64,000 nucleotides of DNA from Chrysogorgia sp. JL179-B06 (GCA_035772405.1 JAYKKM010000375.1:4513501-4577500); one strand, 5' to 3'. Positions 45,785 through 58,405 are shown, counted from the first letter of the stretch. Made by a program: numbers and translations. The notes: generated from the sequence alone by a model not told the origin.

Positions 45785-47290
45785 TGATTTATCAAACATG
45801 TTGTGCTGTGTTGGAAGTGTAGAGAAACAAATATTAAATACTGTAAATTAAGGTTTGAATGTAGACTAAACGTTGTGAGCGAAGGTTCTTCGTCACAGAG
45901 TAAAAACGTAAAGTGTAAACTAAAGGTTTCAACTATGAGTGATATAAACATGTTATGCTGCGCAATTTGCAGTGTAGAAAAACAAATTAAATATTCTGTA
46001 CAGAACGAGTTGTGAGCGAAGATTTGATCCTTCGTCAGAGAGTAAAAACGTAAAGTGTAAAGGTTTAAACTATATGAGTGATATAAGTGTTGTGTTCCGT
46101 AGGTATAATATAGTGTAGAAATACAAATCAAATACTATAAAAGGTTGGTGTACTACCAAAATAGTGTGAAGGAGATCAAAGTGTTGTGCTATACGTAGAC
46201 AGTGTAGAAATACAACTTGAAAACTCTAAAAGGTTGATGTACTGTCGAAATAATGTGTAAGAGGAGGTCTAACGTTTCGAGCAAAGGACCTTCATTAGAG
46301 ATAGAAAGTAAAGAAGGCTTCAACTATATGAGTGATATAAAAGTGTCGCCTTCTTTACTTTCTATCTCTGATGAAGGACCTTCGCTCTTAACGTTAGACC
46401 TCCTCCTACACACATTATTTCGACAGCACACCAACCTTTTTAGGTATATTCAATTTGTATTTCTACACTATATACGTATAGCACAACACTTTTATATCAC
46501 TCATAGTTGAAGCTATATTTACTTTCTATCTCTGATGAAGGGCCTTCGCTCAAAACGTTAGACCTCCTCCTCCACATTATTTCGGTAGTACACAAACCTT
46601 TTAAAGTATATTCCATTTTTATTTCTACACTATCTACGTACATGTAGCACAACACTTTTATATCACTCAAAGTTGAAGCCTTCTTTACTTTCTATCTCTG
46701 ATGAAGGTCCTTCGCTCAAAACGTTAGACCTCCTCCTACACATTATTTCGACAGTATACACCAACCTTTTAAAGTATATTCAATTTGTATTTCTACACTA
46801 TACCTACGAAGTACAACACTTTTATATCACTCATATAGTTGAAGCCTTCTTTACTTTCTATCTCTGATGAAGGTCCTTCGCTCAAAACGTTAGACCTCCT
46901 CCTACACATTATTTCGACAGTACACCAACCTTTTAAAGTATATTCAATTTGTATTTCCACACTACCTACGTAGCACAACACTTTTATATCACTCAAAGTT
47001 GAAGCCTTCTTTACTTTCTATCTCTGATGAAGGTCCTTCGCTCAAAACGTTAGACCTCCTCCTATACACATTATTTCGACAGTACACCAACCTTTTAAGG
47101 TATATTCAATTTGTATTTCTACATTATCTATACGTAGCACAACACTTTTAGTTGAAGCCTTCTTTACTTTCTATCTCTGATGAAGGGCCTTCGCTCAAAA
47201 CGTTAGACCTCCTCCTACAGTACACCAACCTTTTAAAGTATACATTTGTATTTCTACACTACCTACGTAGCACTTCAACTCGTAGGTAAT
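45785..47290. repeat. ~165-bp satellite array with hammerhead-like core, inverted at ~46345
   Basis: Left of 46345 monomers run forward; to the right six run in complement, with the motif GATGAAGG(T/G)CCTTCGCTC at about 46369, 46533, 46700, 46867, 47028 and 47181 (spacing 153-167 bp). Each carries CTGATGA, a GC-rich stem and CAAAACG or CGAAACG, resembling a hammerhead core. Confidence 0.85.
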
Positions 47291-47398
47291 GTAGAAATCT
47301 AGGTTATATATCGAGACTGCGAGGGGGCCGGATACGTACAGGTTTTAGATAAAAAAACAACAACAAGTATAGCGGCCTCCAAATAACCTGTTTAGTTT

Positions 47399-48445
47399 AT
47401 GTTGTGTTTTTTGCTTGATAGTTAATCTGGATAAATTTTGAGATTAAGTTCGCTGCCTATGTGGCGTTCAATAACGCGATAATGCCATGTAAGTTCATTG
47501 ATGTAAATTGATCACACTGGAAAATTGTCAGTCAAGAATCTCCGAGTCATTCTATTACGCACAGCTGTTCGGGAATTAGGTGATCATTTTGAAAGTGCTA
47601 AAAAATCATGACCGCCTTTCTCTCTTTGGTTAAGCGAAGTAGTATACTAGACTAATAACATAAACAAGAACCATATATATATATATATATATATATATAC
47701 AGTAGTACTGTGCCAAACAGGAACAATCTCACCAGAGTATTCCCAGCCTGTGTCAAGAAATAAAACATAGAATATTGGTAGTAAAATTCAAAATTCAAAT
47801 CAGCTGTTATTTCTAAAATATAGCATTATCGTGTTATCAGCGTCACGGTCTCACTGAGTTACGTTTCACAAATATAAAAGATACTAATCTAATAGGAAAT
47901 ACCTGTATGAGTAAATATGTCATGGTATATTAGTTGGAGAATGTCTTTCAGTGCACTAACCATAAATACAAGCCGTAAAAGTAGAGAGGGGACCGGTGAT
48001 ATGAATATGATGTAAGTAAGACTAGTCAAGAACGTAAATTGAAGAGAGTATACACGCGTATATACACGCGATTTGAAACTGCAGTGGAATGTACAAGTTC
48101 CCAGTTATTTGAGTCTAAGGGCAAGCAACAGTGTAAGTTGGATCGAAAGCAATATAATAATGGTATTCTTCTCCTTGACGAATGAAATAGTCTGTTGATA
48201 ATATATATAGTCGTGATTTCGTGGATATATAATCAATAGAGATATGCATGTGGTCTGGAAACTTGGCAAACTTCAACGGACCCATTGTGCACAAATAATT
48301 TGTTTTAGGATTAATATTTAAACAGAACTGTTCAACGATTGAAGTTTGAACCCAAACCTTGCTATATTGGATGATTGCTTCATTATACTAAAAAAACAAT
48401 GTGTTCAGTAACCATTACCGTGCAGAAATTTACATAAACGTCGAA
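47399..48445. repeat. Paralogous blocks U/V/W, copy 3
   Basis: The whole series U, V, W appears in order with only a small (TA)n (47673-47699) inserted, directly upstream of gene B. It is the least interrupted copy. Confidence 0.7.
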
Positions 48446-49775
48446 ATTTACATAAACGTGACACACACTGGGCGCTCCATCTATAGCCCTGTCCAGACTA
48501 GGGTATTTACATCGTTTCCGCTTCGATTTAATATTAATTCGGCGTACTGCAGCAGGCGTGGACAGTTGCATTCGTTTTAGAATGGTGCTAAAGTAATTCG
48601 ATGCGAAAAACATGCAAGGGGGTGGTTTCGCTTCGATTTAGGAAACTTCGAAGTAATTTTAATGCGTTTTATGTGAATGTGCATGACAGATGATTCGAAT
48701 CAAATCTAATACGATGATGGAAATTTCCCGTATATGCAATCGCACGCCCCAAAAACCACCTATAGTGACTCGGGTTACCGGGCTAGCCCGCATTCTGAGA
48801 TCGTGCTTGTGTGATTATTACTTGTTAGTTTTCATCTTGTGTTTATATGAGAGTCGAACCAGCCCACCTATAACCGAGATCTCGCCTTGTGAGACCGAGA
48901 CTTCGGTTATCCGGGCTAGCATTAAAAGATTCGTACACGCGACGAAATTTGTTTCTATCTGCTTTTTTCGACATATTAACAATTCACAATTTCTGCATGC
49001 TTGTTCATGCACAGTTCAAATTTAAAACAATGAGACTTCGTGTCTTACCAGTTACCAGAACTGATAAATCACACTATAAATGCAATGGTGAGCTATAAAC
49101 GCAATAAAAAGCATCTCGGCAAAGTGGGCTAGGCTGATAGCTCGCCTCCAATTATAATTATCACCCCCTAGGACTGTTAAATGTTAGTACTCCACTGTAC
49201 AAAGTTACTCTCCAGTTAAAAATAAATGTGGTGTCAATGAAAATATACCATTACGTTATTGATGAATTTACGGTAGAGCTCATGACGTGTATACGTCAGT
49301 TCAAAAATGTTGACATACATGTGAGATGGATAAAGTACAAATTTTCTAATTTTCTAATAACTTTCTCTACGGAAAGAATGGATATTATAAAATAACCGGA
49401 AGTAAATGAGCGAGTACACGCTATCTGATTGGAGTGATTGGTTACTGAGCTCAAAAACCGTGCATTATAACTCAATAAACTATAAGCTGACGTGATTCCT
49501 CGCGTAAGTTTTGTCGTTTTTGACGGATTTTAAGTAGTTTAAATCACAAAAAAAAGTCAAAGAACACCTGGATACAAAGCTAATCAAGGTACTAACACAA
49601 CAGAATGTTTTAACTGCAACGTTGAGTGCATTTTCATCGCTAAAATCGCCAACGTGTTTTCATCAAAGGCTTCCTAGCAACGTGCGTTGCTATGTGCTAG
49701 CAACGTCTCTTATAACAGGTAAATCTATACATTTTTCATGGCTTTATTGTTAATTTAATGGTGTTATTTTATAAA

Positions 49776-49923
49776 AGAAATAAAAAACTTTGTCTTGTGT
49801 GATTATCGAGTTATAATGGCACTCGAGAAGCTAGTAAAACACTCGGCTATCGCCTCGTGTTTTACACGCATCTTTCGTGCCATTATAACTCGATAATCAC
49901 ACGCGACACGTTTTTTATTTCTT
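49776..49923. repeat. Perfect hairpin element
   Basis: 'GTGTGATTATCGAGTTATAA' returns in complement around a CTCGGCTATCGCCTCG-type tip, like the hairpin at 4261-4372. Confidence 0.75.
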
Positions 49924-50169
49924 AAACAATGCAGAACAAACACCGCCATTTGCGAATTTTACATCACAGCTGAGACACGCGCAAAATGGGAATGGCCAAA
50001 AGGGATGGCTTTAAAGGAACTTTCTGTTTTTGTCTGGTCTTTAATTTTGGTTCGGTTAGGGTTAGCTACGATTATAGGATTAAGGTTATAGGATCAAGGT
50101 TGGGGTAGGCCAAGTAAAAATATATTGTAGTTTATCGTCCTAACTTTAAAAAAAAGGAGAATGCGGGCA

Positions 50170-50590
50170 CTTTCAGTTCTTATTTTCTTTGTTTTTCAAG
50201 ATGGCTTCTTCTCCGAATTGGCCATTTCACGGTCACAACCAGGGCGCTTATATCCTAAACCAAAAACTGAGCAGCTAAAACGAACATTCCAATATTCAGC
50301 GGCGCAGATGTGGAACTTGTTGTCGCAGGATATCAAGGACTGTAGTTCACTCTCGACTTTTAAACGTTCTTATTTAAAGTCCCAACATTTTAATATTACT
50401 TAATTACCTACATATTATTTATAAACTATTAGGATCATAGATTTTAACTTTTTAACTTAGTATATACATGTCATATAGTATATATAAACTAATACCTGAT
50501 AGTTGTATTGTAAAATATTTTAACTTATTGAGTCAGGGCCCCCGCATCAAGCTGATGGGGTTACCCTGCAAAAATAAAGCTTCTATCTAT
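50170..50590 (+). pseudogene. LINE reverse-transcriptase terminus and 3' UTR
   Basis: The frame ending at 50403 has the CR1/jockey C-terminal signature 'QLKRTFQYSAAQMWNLLSQD' followed by 'LSTFKRSYLKS'. A 3' UTR with AATAAA (~50573) and a CTAT-rich tail follows. Severely 5'-truncated. Confidence 0.6.
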
Positions 50591-50919
50591 CACCAACCAA
50601 AACCTATTTTATGAATGGATTTCTCTACAACTGCTTCGATACAAGATCGCGCCAAAACAAATTGTGGCCTGTAAAACCAGAAATGATCCGAAAAGTCCAG
50701 AAAGTTGCCGAAAGGTAACGGAAGATACCGAAACGCACAAAAATGGCCGAAAGGTTGCACAAAAGGCCCCCAAAACAAGACAGATTTTCGATGCAATAAA
50801 AAATAAAATAAAATTTGATGCGGGCGGAAAAAAGGATGCGGGCGAGGACGATAAACTACTTAATTTTTTTACTTGGCCTTAGCTACGGTTAGGATTAAGG
50901 TTAGGATCAAGGTTAGGGT

Positions 50920-51073
50920 CAGTGGCGAAGCTGGCCAGAGCAACTAGTCATGCTATGCTAATTTATAAGCATCTGCATATTTTGAAAACAATACATTTCG
51001 AAAGGTCTGAATATGTAAAACATTTTTAAAATTTACATAGCATGACCAGTTGCTATGGCCAGCTTCGCCACTG
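50920..51073. mobile_element. hAT-type MITE with perfect 8-bp duplication
   Basis: Ends CAGTGGCGAAGCTGGCC / complement, target duplication GTTAGGGT at 50912-50919 and 51074-51081. Confidence 0.9.
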
Positions 51074-51375
51074 GTTAGGGTTAAGACTAGAATTGAGATT
51101 AGAGTTAGGATTAGTAGTTTTAAAAATGTGAATGTCCTTTTGAGTCATCGCTTTTAGCCTTCACCGCGCAAAATATCCTAAATCGTTTTAACTGAGGACA
51201 GGCAATTCGAACTATAATCGGATACAAAAATCATAATGTGGACGCAACGTGTTGCGAATCCGTTTTAGTTCAATTCATATTGATCTAACTGATTCGCATC
51301 TGACACGATCTTAGTTTGGACAGGGCTTATATAGATGGAAGAATGACTTTGTGATTGCACCCAGTGTGTCACTAA

Positions 51376-51666
51376 GCCCATTTACACTAGCGAGTTTTGG
51401 TACGAATTTTCTCCTCCTGATGCATACGATTGGATTCATGACTTACAAAACAATCGGACCCTTTGTGCAAAGCTATGGATGGTTTGCAGTCGATCCCTTG
51501 AGACGCAGAACACAAAGGTTTGTTTGACGGACATGTTGATACCACAAACAAAAGAAGTAAATGAATTATTTGGTTGAAGTTCCTCCAACAATATGAAATT
51601 ATACTTTCATGAGTCATCCACTCAATTGCATGCCCTAAAATGAGAAAAATCGTACCAAAACGGGCC
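51376..51666. mobile_element. Inverted-repeat MITE
   Basis: 'GCCCATTTACACTAGCGAGT' plus 'TTTTGGTACGA' on the left returns as 'TCGTACCAAAACGGGC' on the right. It stands at the border of the 48458-51372 element. Confidence 0.5.
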
Positions 51667-51756
51667 TACTGTCGGCCTGAATGAATTTGTGATTTTTGTG
51701 CATTCTGAGAAGTGGTCTGATTTGATTTTTCTAAGCCCTATATTCTCCTTTCCAGA

Positions 51757-51850
51757 ATGAATATTATCAGCAAAACTGGACACCTTTCGTCATTACTATC
51801 TCTTGTACTATTTGGTTTATGCAGTATTGTATGCTCAAGGGCTGATAAAG
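51757..51850 (+). CDS. Gene B exon 1, signal peptide
   Basis: Nearly the same leader as gene A, one codon shorter. It has the same TTCTCCTTTCCAG acceptor just before the ATG and a GTAAAC donor, phase 1. Confidence 0.8.
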
Positions 51851-52004
51851 GTAAACTATTTTAAACATAAAGAAGACTGAAATAATAAAATTTCAGTGTT
51901 TCAATTTTTTGTGTGTTTTTCTGTTCCATTGCGGTTGAATAAAGGTAAAAATGTTAATTACTCAATTACATTTCTTCATTCTTTATGTATTTTTATTTTT
52001 TTAG

Positions 52005-52075
52005 AAGTCATTGCATCTGGTCCATGTCCTACATTTCCTGGGATGCTCTACTCTGAAGCAACACATCCCGCTAAT
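52005..52075 (+). CDS. Gene B exon 2
   Basis: Acceptor TTTTTTTAG, donor GTAATT; 24 residues (SGPCPTF...) aligned with gene A exon 2, phase 0 at the end. Confidence 0.65.
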
Positions 52076-52759
52076 GTAATTTTCATTACAATTGCCATAT
52101 TTCTTCAATAAAGTGTCTCTTCAGATTTTGAGCGAAGCGAGAGTGATATATAATCTTGCCGCGGCAGAGATCCATTTCGCACCGAACGTTTATTGCGTTC
52201 GACGAAGGAGAACGCATTCTAAGTCTTGCATGTTGTGGGTTACCCTGTGCTTTACAGCTAAAAGCAATCAAGATAAAATCTTTCCCAGCATGCCATGAGC
52301 AGAATGATGCTAGGAATTTTCTATAGGATGGAGGTCAAATAAATAGAATGTAGAATATAAACCACGTATAAATGCGATCATATATAGCCTTGTAATAAAT
52401 AACATATGTCATATGGTAATCATATGGCGCGTTTATAATGTAGTCAAAATTGAACACCATACATCTAATTCGAACAACATTTACTCGAAACGTGCAAGCC
52501 TCGCGAAGTTATAAATATTCCATTCAAGCGACACTTTGCCAAATCGAACTTCACGATTGTAATGTTAGTTGACTTATCTAACAGTCGAGTGGTCATATTT
52601 CAAATCGCTATATATAGCTGTGGTTTCTAAATATGTGATTATGGATGTTAAAATTTATAAATTGCTTACGAGTGCTGACTGGAAATAGCGTTTCAATCCC
52701 GTACGCGGGCAGCGAAATACCGAAATATCGGTATATCGCTCTTGTCCTGTTTCAAGGCT

Positions 52760-53095
52760 TTCTATGTAAAAAAAATTTAATTGGAATAAACCCCATATGG
52801 TTGGTTACATGAATGTTCTCGATTGTTGTTTGTTTCAGTTTTGTTAATAGTAAAAAATGTTTTTGTACACTGATTTGTTGAAACAACCAATTTGATAGGT
52901 TGTCTCAGATGCATAACCAATTTGAATGGTTAAATTAACAAAAATTTTGGTTAAAATGACCTTAGTTTGGTTGTACCAACCAATAAATTTGGTTGTTTCA
53001 ACCCATAACAAATGGTCAATTTATGCACCTGAGACAACCGAAAAAATTGGTTGTTTTAACCAATCATTTTTAACCAGTTGTTTTACAGTGTAGTT
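52760..53095. repeat. Inverted repeat of GGTTGTCTCAG motifs
   Basis: 'AAACAACCAATTTGATAGGT' and 'GGTTGTCTCAGATGCAT' return in complement at 52990-53080. A related fragment sits at 55615-55710 in the next intron. Confidence 0.6.
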
Positions 53096-53151
53096 CATGT
53101 TTAGCGAGTGTTTTATGAATTAAAGCTGTGTTCTGTTCCCCCTTTTTATAG

Positions 53152-53749
53152 TGGCCAATGCAAGAAAAAAGTTGCACCCTTTGCAAAAATATCGCCAAAA
53201 AAATATGGCATGTTACCAGGTTTCTCTCCACTAATAATGCTGAATTGGTGCATGTTAGCATAGGAGTTCTATTTTACAGGTGTCCTGCACTCAAATGTAA
53301 CAGTTTGAAACTACTTGCTCTTCAAGAAAACTTGCCTAGTAATAAGAGGAAAGACATGAAAGTGATACAAAAGCTAGATAGCTTGCCAGTGTTAAAATAA
53401 ATTTATCATAGTGCTGGTTCAAAGCCAACTACTCATCATTTCCAGTTTGTATCTAATTCCAGTAGAGTTTCACTCGTGTTTTTCGTGACGGCAGGTCGTC
53501 CCGCGTGTTTAGCCATCTACGATATCGAAATGTACTTTTTCTATTGCAAAGCCACTGCAATTGATGGTGTACAATTACCGAGAACTATATCCCCAGCTTC
53601 TGGTAACCGAACTGTGCATTCAAGTTGCTCTAACAACACTGTTCCTTCCAGTAAACGAGTCTGTGGATTATGCAGCAGTGATGGCGAATGGAAATTGGTT
53701 AAGCTTTGCGGAGAAGGATATACTATTGGAAATAATAAAGACTGTCATA
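53152..53749 (+). CDS. Gene B exon 3, Eph-type ligand-binding domain with premature stop
   Basis: Same borders and phase as gene A exon 3. The start (IWHVTRFLSTNNAELVHVSI) and end (CSSDGEWK, GEGYTIG) align with gene A. TAA at 53398 interrupts the middle, but the frame stays open on both sides with no indel shift. The CFC-type pair at the end is altered (VKLCGEGY). Confidence 0.75.
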
Positions 53750-53929
53750 GTATGTACCACTATAAATATCAGTCAATTGCGGTAAGGTCTCATGGAAACT
53801 CGGCAAACTCTAAAGAGACGCAAATGGACTGTGGTATTTTGTTTTACGTTTATTAAGATTCAAATTCAATTCAATGATTTGGACTTATAGTATATACGTG
53901 TTCCATATAAGGTCATATAGGAAGAGCCT

Positions 53930-54890
53930 GGGACGAGCAAATACATTACCCTGACAAGCAAATACATTGCCCTGACGAGCAAATACATTACCCTGACAGG
54001 CAAATACACTGCCCTGACGAGCAAATACATTAGCAAATACATTGCCTTGACAAGCAAATACATTGCCCTGACGAGCAAATACATTGCCCTGACGAGCAAA
54101 TACATTACCCTGACAGGCAAATACACTGCCCTGACGAGCAAATACATTGCCTTGACGAACAAATACATTGCCCTGACGAGCAAATACATAGCCCTGACAG
54201 GCAAATACACTGCCCTGACGAGGAAATACATTGCCCTGACGAGGAAATACATTGCCCTGACGAGCAAATACATTGCCCTGACAGGCAAATACATTGCCCT
54301 GACGAGCAAATACATTGCCCTGACGAGCACTGAATACATTGCCCTGACAGGCAAATACATTGCCCTGACGAGGAAATACATTGCCCTGACGAGGAAATAC
54401 ATTGCCCTGACGAGCAAATACATTGCCCTGACAGGCAAATACATTGCCCTGACGAGCAAATACATTGCCCTGACGAGCACTGAATACATTGCCCTGACAG
54501 GCAAATACATTGCCCTGACGAGCAAATACATTAGCAAATACATTGCCTTGACAAGCAAATACATTGCTCTGACGAGCAAATACATTGCCTTGACGAGCAA
54601 ATACATTGCTCTGACGAGCAAATACATTGCCTTGACGAGCAAATACATTGCCCTGACAGGCAAATACATTGCCCTGACTATAGCAAATACATTGTCCTGC
54701 CTGACGAGAAAATACATTGCCCTGACGAACAAATACATTGCTCTGACGAGCAAATATACATTGCCCTGGCGAGCAAATACATTGCCCTAACAAGCAAATA
54801 CAATGCCCTGACGAGCAAATACATTGCCTTGACAAAGAAATACATTGCCCTGACGAGCAAATACATTGCCCTGACAAGCAAATACAAAAT
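53930..54890. repeat. 21-bp minisatellite, about 45 copies
   Basis: Unit GAGCAAATACATTGCCCTGAC with AGG/ACG/ACA variants and a few higher-order blocks (e.g. GAGCACTGAATACATTGCCC twice). The left flank TTCCATATAAGGTCATA identifies it as an expansion of the fold-back element at 29950-30570. Because 21 is a multiple of 3, long open frames arise on both strands; they are not genes. Confidence 0.9.
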
Positions 54891-55382
54891 TGCATATACA
54901 TGATATAAAATCACAACAGATATAAAATCATAACTATAGTATAAAAGTATTATTACAGTATATATAAATAATATATTGGTTAAAAATTGTGAAGCTAATT
55001 AACAATTAGACTATCAACTTGAAATTTCTATGAAGTTGCTAACGCCTCATAGACATTTCTAGCGAATAATCTAATTGTTTTTGCACAAACTTACTTATGT
55101 TCGTTATTTCGTTAAAATTATTTCGAAAAACGAGACATCAGTATTGTTTTTTTTTTTGCGAAAACTAACTCATCCTTATCACATGCACTCACTCGTCGCA
55201 TATTTTTAAATAAAATCAAAGCTCATCTATAATAAATATCAATTTCCATTTTCACGTTGCACAAATTCACCAAGCACAACACCTCATGAAATACGTCGTG
55301 TACAAAGATTGAGTAATAAAATACTGTAGCTCTAGTTTGGTGACTTTGTATCTCATTCTCAGTTCCCATTGTCTCGTTGTAG

Positions 55383-55538
55383 GTTGTCCAATCAACACAT
55401 ACAAGGATTATATTGGTAATGGACCTTGCTCACCATGTCCGCCAAACTCCAAGAGTGCCCGAGAGGTTGCGAAAGACTGTGAATGTGTAGAAGGCTATCA
55501 CAGATATATTGGGGATAAATATACGGATACTTGTCATG
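55383..55538 (+). CDS. Gene B exon 4, cysteine-rich module 1
   Basis: 52 codons, phase 1-1, CPINTYKD...CSPCPPNSK...CECVEGYHR...DTCH. With module 2 it shares PPNSK and DTC, pointing to an exon duplication specific to gene B. Confidence 0.8.
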
Positions 55539-55699
55539 GTAAGGAAATTGAGAACAAAGAAGCGTACCACGTAGTTAGAAAAAATGAAGTGTTATGCTGC
55601 GTAGGTATAAAACAGATTGGTTAAAACAACCAATTTCTTCGGTTGTCTCAGACTCATCAATTGACTATGTTTTATGGGTTGAAACAACCACATTTATTG

Positions 55700-57370
55700 G
55701 TTGAAATAAGAGGTCTAACTATGATATAAAGGTAGTATGCTGTGTATAGGTAGTGTTAAAATATGAATACAAAACACTAGAAGGTAACCAGTACTACCAA
55801 AATAATGAAGAGGAGCTCTAATTATGATATAAAAGTAGTGTGCTGTGTGTAGAAATACTAAAAGATTAATGTATTACAGAAATATTGAATAAGAGGTGTA
55901 ACTATGATATAAAAGTAGTGTGCTGTGTAGGTAATGTTAAAATATGAATAAAAAACACTAAAAGGTTGATGTACTACCAAAATAATGAAAAGGAGGTCTA
56001 ACTATGATATCAAAGTAGTGTGCTGTGTAGGTAGTGTTAAAATATGAATAAACAACATTAAAAGGTTGATGTACTACTAAAATAATAAATAAGAGGTGTA
56101 ACTATGATATCAAAGTAGTGTGCTGTGCAGGTAGTGTTAAAATATGAATAAAAAACACTAAAAGGTTGATGTACCACCAAAATAATGAAAAGGAGGTCTA
56201 ACTATGATATCAAAGTAGTGTGCTGTGTAGGTAGTGTTAAAATATGAATAAAAAACACTAAAAGGTTGATGTACTACCAAAATAATGAAGAGGAGGTCTA
56301 ACTATGATATCAACGTAGTGTGCTGTGTAGGTAGTGTTGAAATATGAATAAAAAACACTAAAAGGTCGATGTACTACAGAAATATTGAATAGGATGTCTA
56401 ACTATGATATAAAAGTAGTATGCTGTGTGTGTAGGTAGTGTTAAAATATGAATAAAAAACACTGAAAGGTTGATGTACTACCAAAATAATGAAAAGGTCT
56501 AATTATGATATAAAAGTAGTGTGTTGTGTGTAGAAATACTAAAAGGTTAATGTATTACAGAAATATTGATTAAGAGGTGTAACTATGTTATAAAAGTAGT
56601 GTGCTATAGGTAATGTTAAAATATGAATAAAAAACACTAAAAGGTTGATGTACTAACAAAATAATGAATAAGAGGTTTAACTATGATATAAAAGTAGTGT
56701 GCTGTGTGTAGGTAATGTTAAAATATGAATAAAAACACTAAAAGAAAGGTTGGTGTAGTACAGAAATATTGAATAAGAGGTCTAACTATAATATAAACGT
56801 AGTATGCTGTGTATAGGTAGTGTTGAAATATGAATAAAATACACTAAAAGGTTGATGTACTACCAAAATAATGAAGAGGAGTTCTAACTATGATATATAA
56901 GTAGTGTGCTGTGCAGGTAGTGTTAAAATATGAATAAAAAACACTAAAAGGTCGATGTACTACAGAAATATTGAATAGGATGTCTAACTATGATATAAAA
57001 GTAGTGTGCTGTGTAGGTAATGTTAAAATATGAATAAAAACACTAATATGTTGATGTATTACAGAAATATTGAATAAGAGTTTAACTATAATATAAAAAG
57101 TATAGTATACTGGTGTACTACCAAAATAATGAATAGGAGGTCTAAATATGATATAAAAGTAGTGTGCTGTGTAGGGACTTTTCCTGGAGGGGAGGGGGAT
57201 TTGCTTCCCCAGCTTATATGTTAAAAAGGTAGTGTTAAAATATGAATAAAAAAACACTAAAAGGTTGATGTACTACCAAAATAATGAAGAGGATGTCTAA
57301 CTATGATATAAAAGTAGCTAGTGTGTTGTGTATATAGGTAGTGTTGAAATACGAATAAACACTAAAAGGT
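55700..57370. repeat. ~100-bp satellite array in gene B intron 4
   Basis: About 16-17 copies marked by AACTATGATATAAAAGTAGT and GGTAGTGTTAAAATATGAAT. The unit is the 165-bp satellite minus the segment from GTTTCGAGC to GGCTTCAAC, i.e. the hammerhead-like part. It is joined between two AAC triplets. Confidence 0.85.
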
Positions 57371-57474
57371 TGGGGAACTGATTTACATACTTCGAAAATA
57401 TATTACGTCTTCCAATGACAAAGCTCGTCGTCCAAATAAAGATTTTCGAAAACATTTAATAAATGCGATCCGTT

Positions 57475-57615
57475 ATAATATCATTATTTATTATTATTTT
57501 TATCATTATAATTCAATTATAATTATATTATCATCATTATTTCGCATCATTATTTTACATAATTTTTTTATCATTGTTTTTTATTATAATTTTTATCGTT
57601 ATTTTACATCAATAT
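57475..57615. repeat. ATTATTTTTATC-type low-complexity DNA
   Basis: Degenerate repeats of TTATTATTTTTATCATTATT; similar stretch at 59150-59450. Confidence 0.7.
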
Positions 57616-57720
57616 TATACATAATATAACAGCGACAACCGCTGTTTACATATTTATGTATATCTAAATAGACCAACGAATATACACGGAAACCTATCGG
57701 CTATCGCTTGTATTTAATAA

Positions 57721-58096
57721 TGGTTGTGTCTTAAACTCATATGTTATAAATATTTTCGCACGATTTATATTACCGGGAGATTGAAGACGTATGAATTCAA
57801 CACATGATCGAGAATCATAAATATACTTTACTTTCAAATAATAAACTTTTACTTTCAAAAAGGTTCGAAGAACACAAAACACCAACCTTAAAACACTAAA
57901 CACCAACCTTAAAACGAACCCTGTTTTAGAACGGAATAGCTTTAAGCATGCATTCTTGTTGTTTGCATGTGCCGTGCCATTAAAATATATTTCTGATTCT
58001 CGATCATGTGTTGAATTCATACCTCTTCAATCTCCCAGTAATATAAATCGTGCAAAAATATTTATAACATCAGTTCAACTGTTCAAGACATAACCA
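57721..58096. mobile_element. Fold-back element, ~110-bp arms
   Basis: TGGTTGTGTCTTAAACT...TTCAACACATGATCGAGAAT on the left returns in complement at 57985-58096; loop ~130 bp. No gene. Confidence 0.8.
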
Positions 58097-58405
58097 TTCT
58101 TTCTTTATTTATTTTGAAAATCAGTGATGAAAATGCGGTTTGCGTGAAATTTTCATACGCGTGTGCGATCATATCGTGTTTCAGAAGGACAGAATGTGAC
58201 GCGTTAACGACAGTGAAATGGTAACCTACCCTTTCCCTCCCTCAATCCCTCCCTCCCCTTCCTTTCCTTCCCTTCCCAAATTTTGCATGTATTTTAAAAG
58301 AAAATCCCCTCAAGTAATGGAGAAGCTTAATAGATTTTCTATCATACAGTAGCTCTAATTTGGCGACTTTGTATCTCATTGTCAGTTTCCATTGTCTCGT
58401 TCCAG

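Larger units (their letters stand above)
48458..51372. mobile_element. 2.9-kb inverted-repeat element (composite)
   Basis: Ends GTGACACACACTGGGCGC and complement GCACCCAGTGTGTCAC, with inner 'CCATCTATAGCCCTGTCCA' also inverted at the right. No transposase seen; it holds a LINE fragment, a hairpin and a hAT MITE. It separates block W from the gene B upstream region. Confidence 0.5.

Noticed and set aside
46253..46996. Frames of 64-85 codons in the satellite array
   Set aside because: Repeated shadows of the 165-bp monomer; not conserved between units.
53866..54914. Very long open frames (247-338 codons) on both strands with 7-residue repeats such as LVRAMYL or SKYIALT
   Set aside because: They are the six-frame reading of a stop-free 21-bp minisatellite; no start context, composition or family supports a protein.
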